From Actinernus sp. WN-2022 (lineage: Eukaryota; Cnidaria; Anthozoa; Actiniaria; Actinernidae): a stretch of 64,000 nt of DNA. Under the pieces are notes generated by a model. It was given only the letters and a program-made list of their open reading frames with translations. It did no database searches and was not told the DNA's origin. Below, piece by piece: positions 41,976 through 57,900 of the stretch. A program made the translations under genes and the position numbers. Position 1 is the stretch's first letter, and every line of letters starts with the position of its first letter. The stretch spans positions 1 to 64,000 of the forward strand of contig JAOWCC010000417.1 in the NCBI GenBank assembly GCA_030867875.1. The letters run 5' to 3'.

Positions 41976-44900
41976 ATGATTCCTGATTCATCATTCCTGA
42001 TTCCTGATTCATCATTGCTGATTCCTGATTCATCATTCCTGATTCATGATTCAACATTCCTGATTCCTGATTCATCAATCCTCTTTCATGATTCATCATT
42101 CCTGATTCCTGATTCATCATTCCTGATTCCTGATTCATCATTCCTGATTCCTGATTCCTGATTCATCATTCCTGATTCATCATTCCTGATTCATCATTCA
42201 TCATTCCTGATTCATCATTCCTGATTCCTGATTCATCATTCATCATTCCTGATTCATCATTCATCATTCCTGATTCGTCATTCATCATTCCTGATTCATC
42301 ATTCCTGATTCATCATTCCTGATTCCTGATTCCTGATTCATCATTCCTGATTCATCATTCCTGATTCCTGATTCATCATTCCTGATTCCTGATTCACCAT
42401 TCCTGATTCCTGATTCATCATTCCTCTTTCCTGATTCATCATTCCTGATTCCTGATTCATCATTCCTGATTCCTGATTCATCATTCCTCATTCCTGATTC
42501 ATCAATCCTCATTCCTGATTCATCATTCCTGATTCCTGATTGAACATTCCTCTTTCCTGATTGATCATTCCTCATTCCTGATTCATCATTCCTGATTCCT
42601 GATTCATCATTTCTGATTCCTGATTGATCACTCGTGATTCCTGATTCCTGATTCCTGATTCATCATTCCTGATTCCTGATTCATCATTGCTGATTCCTGA
42701 TTCATCATTCATCATTCATCATTCCTGATTCCTGATTCATCATTCCTGATTCATCATTCATCATTCCTGATTCATCATTGCTGATTCCTGATTCATCATT
42801 CCTGATTCATCATTCCTGATTCATCATTCCTGATTCATCATTCATCATTCCTGATTCATCATTCCTTATTCCTGATTCATCATTCCTGATTCCTTATACC
42901 TGATTCATCATTCCTGATTCCTGATTCATCATTCATCATTCCTGATTCATCATTCATCATTCCTGATTCATCATTCCTTATTCCTGATTCATCATTCATC
43001 ATTCCTGATTCATCATTGCTGATTCCTGATTCATCATTCCTGATTCATCATTCCTGATTCATCATTCCTGATTCATCATTCCTGATTCCTGATTCATCAT
43101 TGCTGATTTCTGATTCATCATTCATCATACCTGATTCCTGATTCATCATTCCTGATTCATCATTCCTGATTCCTGATTCATCATTGCTGATTTCTGATTC
43201 ATCATTCATCATACCTGATTCCTGATTCATCATTCCTGATTCATCATTCATCATTCCTGATTCCTGATTCATCATTCCTGATTCATCATTCATCATTCCT
43301 GATTCATCATTCCTGAATCATCATTCCTGATTCCTGATTCATCATTCCTGATTCCTGATTCATCATTGCTGATTTCTGATTCATCATTCATCATACCTGA
43401 TTCCTGATTCATCATTCCTGATTCATCATTCATCATTCCTGATTCCTGATTCATCATTCCTGATTCATCATTCATCATTCCTGATTCATCATTCCTGAAT
43501 CATCATTCCTGATTCCTGATTCATCATTCCTGATTCCTGATTCATCATTCCTGATTCCTGATTGATCACTCCTGATTCCTGATTCCTGATTCCTGATTCA
43601 TCATTCCTGATTCATCATTCCTGATTCCTGATTCATCATTGCTGATTCCTGATTCATCATTCATCATTCCTGATTCCTGATTCATCATTCCTGATTCATC
43701 ATTGCTGATTCCTGATTAATCATTGCTGATTCCTGATTCATCATTCCTGATTCATCATTCCTGATTCATCATTCATCATTCCTGATTCATCATTCCTGAT
43801 TCCTTTTTCCTGATTCATCATTCCTGATTCCTGATTCATCATTCATCATTCCTGATTCGTCATTCATCATTCCTGATTCATCATTCCTGATTCCTGATTC
43901 CTGATTCATCATTCCTGATTCATCATTCCTGATTCATCATTCCTTATTCCTGATTCATCATTCCTGATTCCTGATTCCTGATTCATCATTCCTGATTCCT
44001 GATTCCTGATTCATCATTCCTGATTCATTATTCCTGATTCATCATTCATCATTCCTGATTCATCATTCCTGATTCCTGATTCATCATTCCTGATTCCTGA
44101 TTCCTGATTCATCATTCCTGATTCATTATTCCTGATTCATCATTCATCATTCCTGATTCATCATTCCTGATTCCTGATTCCTGATTCATCATTCCTGATT
44201 CATCATTCCTGATTCCTGATTCATCATTGCTGATTCCTGATTCATCATTCATCATTCATCATTCCTGATTCCTGATTCATCATTCCTGATTCATCATTCA
44301 TCATTCCTGATTCATCATTGCTGATTCCTGATTCATCATTCCTGATTCATCATTCCTGATTCATCATTCCTGATTCATCATTCATCATTCCTGATTCATC
44401 ATTCCTTATTCCTGATTCATCATTCCTGATTCCTTATACCTGATTCATCATTCCTGATTCCTGATTCATCATTCATCATTCCTGATTCATCATTCATCAT
44501 TCCTGATTCATCATTCCTTATTCCTGATTCATCATTCATCATTCCTGATTCATCATTGCTGATTCCTGATTCATCATTCCTGATTCATCATTCCTGATTC
44601 ATCATTCCTGATTCATCATTCCTGATTCCTGATTCATCATTGCTGATTTCTGATTCATCATTCATCATACCTGATTCCTGATTCATCATTCCTGATTCAT
44701 CATTCCTGATTCCTGATTCATCATTGCTGATTTCTGATTCATCATTCATCATACCTGATTCCTGATTCATCATTCCTGATTCATCATTCATCATTCCTGA
44801 TTCCTGATTCATCATTCCTGATTCATCATTCATCATTCCTGATTCATCATTCCTGAATCATCATTCCTGATTCCTGATTCATCATTCCTGATTCCTGATT

Positions 44901-47792
44901 CATCATTGCTGATTTCTGATTCATCATTCATCATACCTGATTCCTGATTCATCATTCCTGATTCATCATTCATCATTCCTGATTCCTGATTCATCATTCC
45001 TGATTCATCATTCATCATTCCTGATTCATCATTCCTGAATCATCATTCCTGATTCCTGATTCATCATTCCTGATTCCTGATTCATCATTCCTGATTCCTG
45101 ATTGATCACTCCTGATTCCTGATTCCTGATTCCTGATTCATCATTCCTGATTCATCATTCCTGATTCCTGATTCATCATTGCTGATTCCTGATTCATCAT
45201 TCATCATTCCTGATTCCTGATTCATCATTCCTGATTCATCATTGCTGATTCCTGATTAATCATTGCTGATTCCTGATTCATCATTCCTGATTCATCATTC
45301 CTGATTCATCATTCATCATTCCTGATTCATCATTCCTGATTCCTTTTTCCTGATTCATCATTCCTGATTCCTGATTCATCATTCATCATTCCTGATTCGT
45401 CATTCATCATTCCTGATTCATCATTCCTGATTCCTGATTCCTGATTCATCATTCCTGATTCATCATTCCTGATTCATCATTCCTTATTCCTGATTCATCA
45501 TTCCTGATTCCTGATTCCTGATTCATCATTCCTGATTCCTGATTCCTGATTCATCATTCCTGATTCATTATTCCTGATTCATCATTCATCATTCCTGATT
45601 CATCATTCCTGATTCCTGATTCCTGATTCATCATTCCTGATTCATCATTCCTGATTCCTGATTCATCATTCATGATTCCTGATACATCATTCCTGATTCC
45701 TGATTCATCATTCCTGATTCCTGATTCATCATTCCTGATTCATGATTCAACATTCCTGATTCCTGATTCATCAATCCCCTTTCATGATTCATCATTCCTG
45801 ATTCCTGATTCATCATTCCTGATTCCTGATTGATCACTCCTGATTCCTGATTCCTGATTCCTGATTCATCATTCCTGATTCCTGATTCATCATTGCTGAT
45901 TCCTGATTCATCATTCATCATTCATCATTCCTGATTCCTGATTCATCATTCCTGATTCATCATTCATCATTCCTGATTCATCATTGCTGATTCCTGATTC
46001 ATCATTCCTGATTCATCATTCCTGATTCATCATTCCTGATTCATCATTCATCATTCCTGATTCATCATTCCTTATTCCTGATTCATCATTCCTCTTTCCT
46101 GATTCATCATTCCTGATTCCTGATTCATCATTCCTGATTCCTGATTCATCATTCCTCATTCCTGATTCATCAATCCTCATTCCTGATTCATCATTCCTGA
46201 TTCCTGATTGATCATTCCTCTTTCCTGATTGATCATTCCTCATTCCTGATTCATCATTCCTGATTCTTGATTCATCATTCCTGATTCCTGATTGATCATT
46301 CCTCTTTCCTGATTGATCATTCCTCATTCCTGATTCATCATTCCTGATTCCTGATTCATCATTGCTGATTCCTGATTCATCATTCCTGATTCCTGATTCC
46401 TGATTCATCATTCCTGATTCATCATTCCTGATTCATCATTCATCATTCCTGATTCATCATTCCTGATTCCTGATTCATCATTGCTGATTTCTGATTCATC
46501 ATTCATCATACCTGATTCCTGATTCATCATTCCTGATTCATCATTCATCATTCCTGATTCCTGATTCATCATTCCTGATTCATCATTCATCATTCCTGAT
46601 TCATCATTCCTGAATCATCATTCCTGATTCCTGATTCATCATTCCTGATTCCTGATTCATCATTGCTGATTTCTGATTCATCATTCATCATACCTGATTC
46701 CTGATTCATCATTCCTGATTCATCATTCATCATTCCTGATTCCTGATTCATCATTCCTGATTCATCATTCATCATTCCTGATTCATCATTCCTGAATCAT
46801 CATTCCTGATTCCTGATTCATCATTCCTGATTCCTGATTCATCATTCCTGATTCCTGATTGATCACTCCTGATTCCTGATTCCTGATTCCTGATTCATCA
46901 TTCCTGATTCATCATTCCTGATTCCTGATTCATCATTGCTGATTCCTGATTCATCATTCATCATTCCTGATTCCTGATTCATCATTCCTGATTCATCATT
47001 GCTGATTCCTGATTCATCATTGCTGATTCCTGATTCATCATTCCTGATTCATCATTCCTGATTCATCATTCCTGATTCATCATTCATCATTCCTGATTCA
47101 TCATTCCTTATTCCTGATTCATCATTCCTGATTCCTTTTTCCTGATTCATCATTCCTGATTCCTGATTCATCATTCATCATTCCTGATTCGTCATTCATC
47201 ATTCCTGATTCATCATTCCTGATTCCTGATTCCTGATTCATCATTCCTGATTCATCATTCCTGATTCATCATTCCTTATTCCTGATTCATCATTCCTGAT
47301 TCCTGATTCCTGATTCATCATTCCTGATTCCTGATTCCTGATTCATCATTCCTGATTCATTATTCCTGATTCATCATTCATCATTCCTTATACCTGATTC
47401 ATCATTCCTGATTCCTGATTCCTGATTCATCATTCATCATTCCTGATTCATCATTCATCATTCCTGATTCATCATTCCTTATTCCTGATTCATCATTCAT
47501 CATTCCTGATTCATCATTGCTGATTCCTGATTCATCATTCCTGATTCATCATTCCTGATTCATCATTCCTGATTCATCATTCCTGATTCATCATTCATCA
47601 TTCCTGATTCATCATTCCTGATTCCTGATTCATCATTCCTGATTCCTGATTCCTGATTCATCATTCCTGATTCATTATTCCTGATTCATCATTCATCATT
47701 CCTGATTCATCATTCCTGATTCCTGATTCCTGATTCATCATTCCTGATTCATCATTCCTGATTCATCATTCCTGATTCCTGATTCATCATTC
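41976..47792 (+). repeat. 4.3-kb domain III higher-order repeat, copy 3, with insertion
   Basis: This copy is 5,817 bp long because of a nested 1,540-bp tandem duplication. Landmarks left of it sit at an offset of 4,249 bp from copy 2, and those right of it at 5,789 bp, which is 4,249 plus 1,540. It carries two ATTAATC units (43715, 45255) and the ATTCTTG doublet at 46263. A further partial copy begins at 47793. Confidence 0.87.
42652..45731 (+). repeat. 1,540-bp tandem duplication (220 heptamers)
   Basis: Copies are about 42652-44191 and 44192-45731. Doublets at 43048 and 43293 recur at 44588 and 44833, and ATTAATC at 43715 recurs at 45255, all 1,540 bp apart. At the junction near 44191-44230 the expected ATTCATG/ATTCAAC block is absent, and the run of A and B units leads directly to ATTGCTG. 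The crossover therefore joined two similar A-A-A-B contexts and skipped a block. Confidence 0.88.
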
Positions 47793-50074
47793 ATGATTCC
47801 TGATTCATCATTCCTGATTCCTGATTCATCATTCCTGATTCCTGATTCATCATTCCTGATTCATGATTCAACATTCCTGATTCCTGATTCATCAATCCTC
47901 TTTCATGTTTCATCATTCCTGATTCCTGATTCATCATTCCTGATTCCTGATTCATCATTCCTGATTCCTGATTCCTGATTCATCATTCCTGATTCATCAT
48001 TCCTGATTCATCATTCATCATTCCTGATTCATCATTCCTGATTCCTGATTCATCATTCATCATTCCTGATTCATCATTCATCATTCCTGATTCGTCATTC
48101 ATCATTCCTGATTCATCATTCCTGATTCATCATTCCTGATTCCTGATTCCTGATTCATCATTCCTGATTCATCATTCCTGATTCCTGATTCATCATTCCT
48201 GATTCCTGATTCACCATTCCTGATTCCTGATTCATCATTCCTCTTTCCTGATTCATCATTCCTGATTCCTGATTCATCATTCCTGATTCCTGATTCATCA
48301 TTCCTCATTCCTGATTCATCAATCCTCATTCCTGATTCATCATTCCTGATTCCTGATTGAACATTCCTCTTTCCTGATTGATCATTCCTCATTCCTGATT
48401 CATCATTCCTGATTCCTGATTCATCATTCCTGATTCCTGATTGATCACTCGTGATTCCTGATTCCTGATTCCTGATTCATCATTCCTGATTCCTGATTCA
48501 TCATTGCTGATTCCTGATTCATCATTCATCATTCATCATTCCTGATTCCTGATTCATCATTCCTGATTCATCATTCATCATTCCTGATTCATCATTGCTG
48601 ATTCCTGATTCATCATTCCTGATTCATCATTCCTGATTCATCATTCCTGATTCATCATTCATCATTCCTGATTCATCATTCCTTATTCCTGATTCATCAT
48701 TCCTGATTCCTTATACCTGATTCATCATTCCTGATTCCTGATTCATCATTCATCATTCCTGATTCATCATTCATCATTCCTGATTCATCATTCCTTATTC
48801 CTGATTCATCATTCATCATTCCTGATTCATCATTGCTGATTCCTGATTCATCATTCCTGATTCATCATTCCTGATTCATTATTCCTGATTCATCATTCAT
48901 CATTCCTGATTCATCATTCCTGATTCCTGATTCATCATTGCTGATTTCTGATTCATCATTCATCATACCTGATTCCTGATTCATCATTCCTGATTCATCA
49001 TTCATCATTCCTGATTCCTGATTCATCATTCCTGATTCATCATTCATCATTCCTGATTCATCATTCCTGAATCATCATTCCTGATTCCTGATTCATCATT
49101 CCTGATTCCTGATTCATCATTGCTGATTTCTGATTCATCATTCATCATACCTGATTCCTGATGCATCATTCCTGATTCATCATTCATCATTCCTGATTCC
49201 TGATTCATCATTCCTGATTCATCATTCATCATTCCTGATTCATCATTCCTGAATCATCATTCCTGATTCCTGATTCATCATTCCTGATTCCTGATTCATC
49301 ATTCCTGATTCCTGATTGATCACTCCTGATTCCTGATTCCTGATTCCTGATTCATCATTCCTGATTCATCATTCCTGATTCCTGATTCATCATTGCTGAT
49401 TCCTGATTCATCATTCATCATTCCTGATTCATCATTCCTGATTCATCATTGCTGATTCCTGATTCATCATTGCTGATTCCTGATTCATCATTCCTGATTC
49501 ATCATTCCTGATTCATCATTCCTGATTCATCATTCATCATTCCTGATTCATCATTCCTTATTCCTGATTCATCATTCCTGATTCCTTTTTCCTGATTCAT
49601 CATTCCTGATTCCTGATTCATCATTCATCATTCCTGATTCATCATTCATCATTCCTGATTCATCATTGCTGATTCCTGATTCATCATTCCTGATTCATCA
49701 TTCCTGATTCATCATTCCTTATTCCTGATTCATCATTCCTGATTCCTTATACCTGATTCATCATTCCTGATTCCTGATTCATCATTCATCATTCCTGATT
49801 CATCATTCATCATTCCTGATTCATCATTCCTTATTCCTGATTCATCATTCATCATTCCTGATTCATCATTGCTGATTCCTGATTCATCATTCCTGATTCA
49901 TCATTCCTGATTCATCATTCCTGATTCATCATTCATCATTCCTGATTCATCATTCCTGATTCCTGATTCATCATTCCTGATTCCTGATTCCTGATTCATC
50001 ATTCCTGATTCATTATTCCTGATTCATCATTCATCATTCCTGATTCATCATTCCTGATTCCTGATTCATCATTC

Positions 50075-52032
50075 ATGATTCCTGATTCATCATTCCTGAT
50101 TCCTGATTCATCATTCCTGATTCCTGATTCATCATTCCTGATTCATGATTCAACATTCCTGATTCCTGATTCATCAATCCTCTTTCATGATTCATCATTC
50201 CTGATTCCTGATTCATCATTCCTGATTCCTGATTCATCATTCCTGATTCCTGATTCCTGATTCATCATTCCTGATTCATCATTCCTGATTCATCATTCAT
50301 CATTCCTGATTCATCATTCCTGATTCCTGATTCATCATTGCTGATTTCTGATTCATCATTCATCATACCTGATTCCTGATTCATCATTCCTGATTCATCA
50401 TTCATCATTCCTGATTCCTGATTCATCATTCCTGATTCATCATTCATCATTCCTGATTCATCATTCCTGAATCATCATTCCTGATTCCTGATTCATCATT
50501 CCTGATTCCTGATTCATCATTGCTGATTTCTGATTCATCATTCATCATACCTGATTCCTGATTCATCATTCCTGATTCATCATTCATCATTCCTGATTCC
50601 TGAATCACCATTCCTGATTCCTGATTCATCATTCCTCTTTCCTGATTCATCATTCCTGATTCCTGATTCATCATTCCTGATTCCTGATTCATCATTCCTC
50701 ATTCCTGATTCATCAATCCTCATTCCTGATTCATCATTCCTGATTCCTGATTGAACATTCCTCTTTCCTGATTGATCATTCCTCATTCCTGATTCATCAT
50801 TCCTGATTCCTGATTCATCATTCCTGATTCCTGATTGATCACTCCTGATTCCTGATTCCTGATTCCTGATTCATCATTCCTGATTCCTGATTCATCATTG
50901 CTGATTCCTGATTCATCATTCATCATTCATCATTCCTGATTCCTGATTCATCATTCCTGATTCATCATTCATCATTCCTGATTCATCATTGCTGATTCCT
51001 GATTCATCATTCCTGATTCATCATTCCTGATTCATCATTCCTGATTCATCATTCATCATTCCTGATTCATCATTCCTTATTCCTGATTCATCATTCCTGA
51101 TTCCTTATACCTGATTCATCATTCCTGATTCCTGATTCATCATTCATCATTCCTGATTCATCATTCATCATTCCTGATTCATCATTCCTTATTCCTGATT
51201 CATCATTCATCATTCCTGATTCATCATTGCTGATTCCTGATTCATCATTCCTGATTCATCATTCCTGATTCATCATTCCTGATTCATCATTCATCATTCC
51301 TGATTCATCATTCCTGATTCCTGATTCATCATTCCTGATTCCTGATTCCTGATTCATCATTCCTGATTCATTATTCCTGATTCATCATTCATCATTCCTG
51401 ATTCATCATTCCTGATTCCTGATTCCTGATTCATCATTCCTGATTCATCATTCCTGATTCCTGATTCATCATTCATGATTCCTGATTCATCATTCCTGAT
51501 TCCTGATTCATCATTCCTGATTCCTGATTCATCATTCCTGATTCATGATTCAACATTCCTGATTCCTGATTCATCAATCCTCTTTCATGATTCATCATTC
51601 CTGATTCCTGATTCATCATTCCTGATTCCTGATTCATCATTCCTGATTCCTGATTCCTGATTCATCATTCCTGATTCATCATTCCTGATTCATCATTCAT
51701 CATTCCTGATTCATCATTCCTGATTCCTGATTCATCATTGCTGATTTCTGATTCATCATTCATCATACCTGATTCCTGATTCATCATTCCTGATTCATCA
51801 TTCATCATTCCTGATTCCTGATTCATCATTCCTGATTCATCATTCATCATTCCTGATTCATCATTCCTGAATCATCATTCCTGATTCCTGATTCATCATT
51901 CCTGATTCCTGATTCATCATTGCTGATTTCTGATTCATCATTCATCATACCTGATTCCTGATTCATCATTCCTGATTCATCATTCATCATTCCTGATTCC
52001 TGATTCATCATTCCTGATTCATCATTCATCAT
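50075..52032 (+). repeat. Distant copy of 17380-19337 (1,400-bp pair)
   Basis: Landmarks at 50075, 50265, 50447, 50580, 51475, 51665 and 51847 match 17380, 17570, 17752, 17885, 18780, 18970 and 19152 with a constant offset of 32,695 bp. That is 7n-2, as expected if exactly two one-base deletions (19427 and 34028) separate the copies. AATCACC replaces ATTCACC here, marking a return to the domain II type. The similarity continues past the doublet towards 52.7 kb with an offset of 32,675 bp. Confidence 0.9.
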
Positions 52033-54941
52033 TCCTGATTCATCATTCCTGAATCATCATTCCTGATTCCTGATTCATCATTCCTGATTCCTGATTCATC
52101 ATTCCTGATTCCTGATTGATCACTCCTGATTCCTGATTCCTGATTCCTGATTCATCATTCCTGATTCATCATTCCTGATTCCTGATTCATCATTGCTGAT
52201 TCCTGATTCATCATTCATCATTCCTGATTCCTGATTCCTCATTCCTGATTCATCATTGCTGATTCCTGATTCATCATTGCTGATTCCTGATTCATCATTC
52301 CTGATTCCTGATTCCTGATTCATCATTCCTGATTCATCATTCCTGATTCATCATTCCTTATTCCTGATTCATCATTCCTGATTCCTGATTCCTGATTCAT
52401 CATTCCTGATTCCTGATTCCTGATTCATCATTCCTGATTCATTATTCCTGATTCATCATTCATCATTCCTGATTCATCATTCCTGATTCCTGATTCCTGA
52501 TTCATCATTCCTGATTCATCATTCCTGATTCCTGATTCATCATTCATGATTCCTGATACATCATTCCTGATTCCTGATTCATCATTCCTGATTCCTGATT
52601 CATCATTCCTGATTCATGATTCAACATTCCTGATTCCTGATTCATCAATCCCCTTTCATGATTCATCATTCCTGATTCCTGATTCATCATTCCTGATTCC
52701 TGATTCATCATTGCTGATTCCTGATTCATCATTCCTGATTCATCATTCCTGATTCATCATTCATCATTCCTGATTCATCATTCATCATTCCTGATTCATC
52801 ATTCCTTATTCCTGATTCCTGATTCATCATTCCTGATTCCTGATTCCTGATTCATCATTCATCATTCCTGATTCGTCATTCATCATTCATCATTCCTGAT
52901 TCATCATTCCTGATTCCTGATTCATCATTCCTGATTCCTGATTCCTGATTCATCATTCCTGATTCATTATTCCTGATTCCTGATTCATCATTCCTGATTC
53001 ATCATTCCTGATTCATCATTCATCATTCCTGATTCATCATTCCTGATTCCTGATTCATCATTGCTGATTTCTGATTCATCATTCATCATACCTGATTCCT
53101 GATTCATCATTCCTGATTCATCATTCATCATTCCTGATTCCTGATTCATCATTCCTGATTCATCATTCATCATTCCTGATTCATCATTCCTGAATCATCA
53201 TTCCTGATTCCTGATTCATCATTCCTGATTCCTGATTCATCATTGCTGATTTCTGATTCATCATTCATCATACCTGATTCCTGATTCATCATTCCTGATT
53301 CATCATTCATCATTCCTGATTCCTGAATCACCATTCCTGATTCCTGATTCATCATTCCTCTTTCCTGATTCATCATTCCTGATTCCTGATTCATCATTCC
53401 TGATTCCTGATTCATCATTCCTCATTCCTGATTCATCAATCCTCATTCCTGATTCATCATTCCTGATTCCTGATTGAACATTCCTCTTTCCTGATTGATC
53501 ATTCCTCATTCCTGATTCATCATTCCTGATTCCTGATTCATCATTCCTGATTCCTGATTGATCACTCCTGATTCCTGATTCCTGATTCCTGATTCATCAT
53601 TCCTGATTCCTGATTCATCATTGCTGATTCCTGATTCATCATTCATCATTCATCATTCCTGATTCCTGATTCATCATTCCTGATTCATCATTCATCATTC
53701 CTGATTCATCATTGCTGATTCCTGATTCATCATTCCTGATTCATCATTCCTGATTCATCATTCCTGATTCATCATTCATCATTCCTGATTCATCATTCCT
53801 TATTCCTGATTCATCATTCCTGATTCCTTATACCTGATTCATCATTCCTGATTCCTGATTCATCATTCATCATTCCTGATTCATCATTCATCATTCCTGA
53901 TTCATCATTCATCATTCCTGATTCATCATTCCTTATTCCTGATTCATCATTCATCATTCCTGATTCATCATTGCTGATTCCTGATTCATCATTCCTGATT
54001 CATCATTCCTGATTCATCATTCCTGATTCATCATTCATCATTCCTGATTCATCATTCCTGATTCCTGATTCATCATTCCTGATTCCTGATTCCTGATTCA
54101 TCATTCCTGATTCATTATTCCTGATTCATCATTCATCATTCCTGATTCATCATTCCTGATTCCTGATTCCTGATTCATCATTCCTGATTCATCATTCCTG
54201 ATTCCTGATTCATCATTCATGATTCCTGATTCATCATTCCTGATTCCTGATTCATCATTCCTGATTCCTGATTCATCATTCCTGATTCATGATTCAACAT
54301 TCCTGATTCCTGATTCATCAATCCTCTTTCATGATTCATCATTCCTGATTCCTGATTCATCATTCCTGATTCCTGATTCATCATTCCTGATTCCTGATTC
54401 CTGATTCATCATTCCTGATTCATCATTCCTGATTCATCATTCATCATTCCTGATTCATCATTCCTGATTCCTGATTCATCATTGCTGATTTCTGATTCAT
54501 CATTCATCATTCCTGATTCCTGATTCATCATTCCTGATTCCTGATTCATCATTCCTGATTCCTGATTCATCATTCCTGATTCATCATTCATCATTCCTGA
54601 TTCATCATTCCTGAATCATCATTCCTGATTCCTGATTCATCATTGCTGATTCCTGATTCATCATTCATCATTCCTGATTCCTGATTCCTCATTCCTGATT
54701 CATCATTGCTGATTCCTGATTCATCATTGCTGATTCCTGATTCATCATTCCTGATTCCTGATTCCTGATTCATCATTCCTGATTCATCATTCCTGATTCA
54801 TCATTCCTTATTCCTGATTCATCATTCCTGATTCCTGATTCCTGATTCATCATTCCTGATTCCTGATTCCTGATTCATCATTCCTGATTCATTATTCCTG
54901 ATTCATCATTCATCATTCCTGATTCATCATTCCTGATTCCT

Positions 54942-57900
54942 GATTCCTGATTCATCATTCCTGATTCATCATTCCTGATTCCTGATTCATCATTCATGAT
55001 TCCTGATACATCATTCCTGATTCCTGATTCATCATTCCTGATTCCTGATTCATCATTCCTGATTCATGATTCAACATTCCTGATTCCTGATTCATCAATC
55101 CCCTTTCATGATTCATCATTCCTGATTCCTGATTCATCATTCCTGATTCCTGATTCATCATTGCTGATTCCTGATTCCTGATTCATCATTCATCATTCAT
55201 CATTCCTGATTCCTGATTCCTGATTCATCATTCCTGATTCATCATTCATCATTCCTGATTCATCAATCCTCATTCCTGATTCATCATTCCTGATTCCTGA
55301 TTGAACATTCCTCTTTCCTGATTGATCATTCCTCATTCCTGATTCATCATTCCTGATTCCTGATTCATCATTCCTGATTCCTGATTGATCACTCCTGATT
55401 CCTGATTCCTGATTCCTGATTCATCATTCCTGATTCCTGATTCATCATTGCTGATTCCTGATTCATCATTCATCATTCATCATTCCTGATTCCTGATTCA
55501 TCATTCCTGATTCATCATTCATCATTCCTGATTCATCATTGCTGATTCCTGATTCATCATTCCTGATTCATCATTCCTGATTCATCATTCCTGATTCATC
55601 ATTCATCATTCCTGATTCATCATTCCTTATTCCTGATTCATCATTCCTCTTTCCTGATTCATCATTCCTGATTCCTGATTCATCATTCCTGATTCCTGAT
55701 TCATCATTCCTCATTCCTGATTCATCAATCCTCATTCCTGATTCATCATTCCTGATTCCTGATTGATCATTCCTCTTTCCTGATTGATCATTCCTCATTC
55801 CTGATTCATCATTCCTGATTCTTGATTCATCATTCCTGATTCCTGATTGATCATTCCTCTTTCCTGATTGATCATTCCTCATTCCTGATTCATCATTCCT
55901 GATTCCTGATTCATCATTGCTGATTCCTGATTCATCATTCCTGATTCCTGATTCATCATTCCTGATTCATCATTCATCATTCCTGATTCATCATTGCTGA
56001 TTCCTGATTCATCATTCCTGATTCATCATTCCTGATTCATCATTCATCATTCCTGATTCATCATTCATCATTCCTGATTCATCATTCCTTATTCCTGATT
56101 CCTGATTCATCATTCCTGATTCCTGATTCCTGATTCATCATTCATCATTCCTGATTCGTCATTCATCATTCATCATTCCTGATTCATCATTCCTGATTCC
56201 TGATTCATCATTCCTGATTCCTGATTCCTGATTCATCATTCCTGATTCATTATTCCTGATTCCTGATTCCTGATTCATCATTCATCATTCCTGATTCGTC
56301 ATTCATCATTCCTGATTCATCATTCCTGATTCATCATTCCTGATTCCTGATTCCTGATTCATCATTCCTGATTCATCATTCCTGATTCCTGATTCATCAT
56401 TCCTGATTCCTGAATCACCATTCCTGATTCCTGATTCATCATTCCTCTTTCCTGATTCATCATTCCTGATTCCTGATTCATCATTCCTGATTCCTGATTC
56501 ATCATTCCTCATTCCTGATTCATCAATCCTCATTCCTGATTCATCATTCCTGATTCCTGATTGAACATTCCTCTTTCCTGATTGATCATTCCTCATTCCT
56601 GATTCATCATTCCTGATTCCTGATTCATCATTCCTGATTCCTGATTGATCACTCCTGATTCCTGATTCCTGATTCCTGATTCATCATTCCTGATTCCTGA
56701 TTCATCATTGCTGATTCCTGATTCATCATTCATCATTCATCATTCCTGATTCCTGATTCATCATTCCTGATTCATCATTCATCATTCCTGATTCATCATT
56801 GCTGATTCCTGATTCATCATTCCTGATTCATCATTCCTGATTCATCATTCCTGTTTCATCATTCATCATTCCTGATTCATCATTCCTTATTCCTGATTCA
56901 TCATTCCTGATTCCTTATACCTGATTCATCATTCCTGATTCCTGATTCATCATTCATCATTCCTGATTCATCATTCATCATTCCTGATTCATCATTCCTT
57001 ATTCCTGATTCATCATTCATCATTCCTGATTCATCATTGCTGATTCCTGATTCATCATTCCTGATTCATCATTCCTGATTCATCATTCCTGATTCATCAT
57101 TCATCATTCCTGATTCATCATTCCTGATTCCTGATTCATCATTCCTGATTCCTGATTCCTGATTCATCATTCCTGATTCATTATTCCTGATTCATCATTC
57201 ATCATTCCTGATTCATCATTCCTGATTCCTGATTCCTGATTCATCATTCCTGATTCATCATTCCTGATTCCTGATTCATCATTCATGATTCCTGATTCAT
57301 CATTCCTGATTCCTGATTCATCATTCCTGATTCCTGATTCATCATTCCTGATTCATGATTCAACATTCCTGATTCCTGATTCATCAATCCTCTTTCATGA
57401 TTCATCATTCCTGATTCCTGATTCATCATTCCTGATTCCTGATTCATCATTCCTGATTCCTGATTCCTGATTCATCATTCCTGATTCATCATTCCTGATT
57501 CATCATTCATCATTCCTGATTCATCATTCCTGATTCCTGATTCATCATTGCTGATTTCTGATTCATCATTCATCATACCTGATTCCTGATTCATCATTCC
57601 TGATTCATCATTCATCATTCCTGATTCCTGATTCATCATTCCTGATTCATCATTCATCATTCCTGATTCATCATTCCTGAATCATCATTCCTGATTCCTG
57701 ATTCATCATTCCTGATTCCTGATTCATCATTGCTGATTTCTGATTCATCATTCATCATACCTGATTCCTGATTCATCATTCCTGATTCATCATTCATCAT
57801 TCCTGATTCCTGAATCACCATTCCTGATTCCTGATTCATCATTCCTCTTTCCTGATTCATCATTCCTGATTCCTGATTCATCATTCCTGATTCCTGATTC

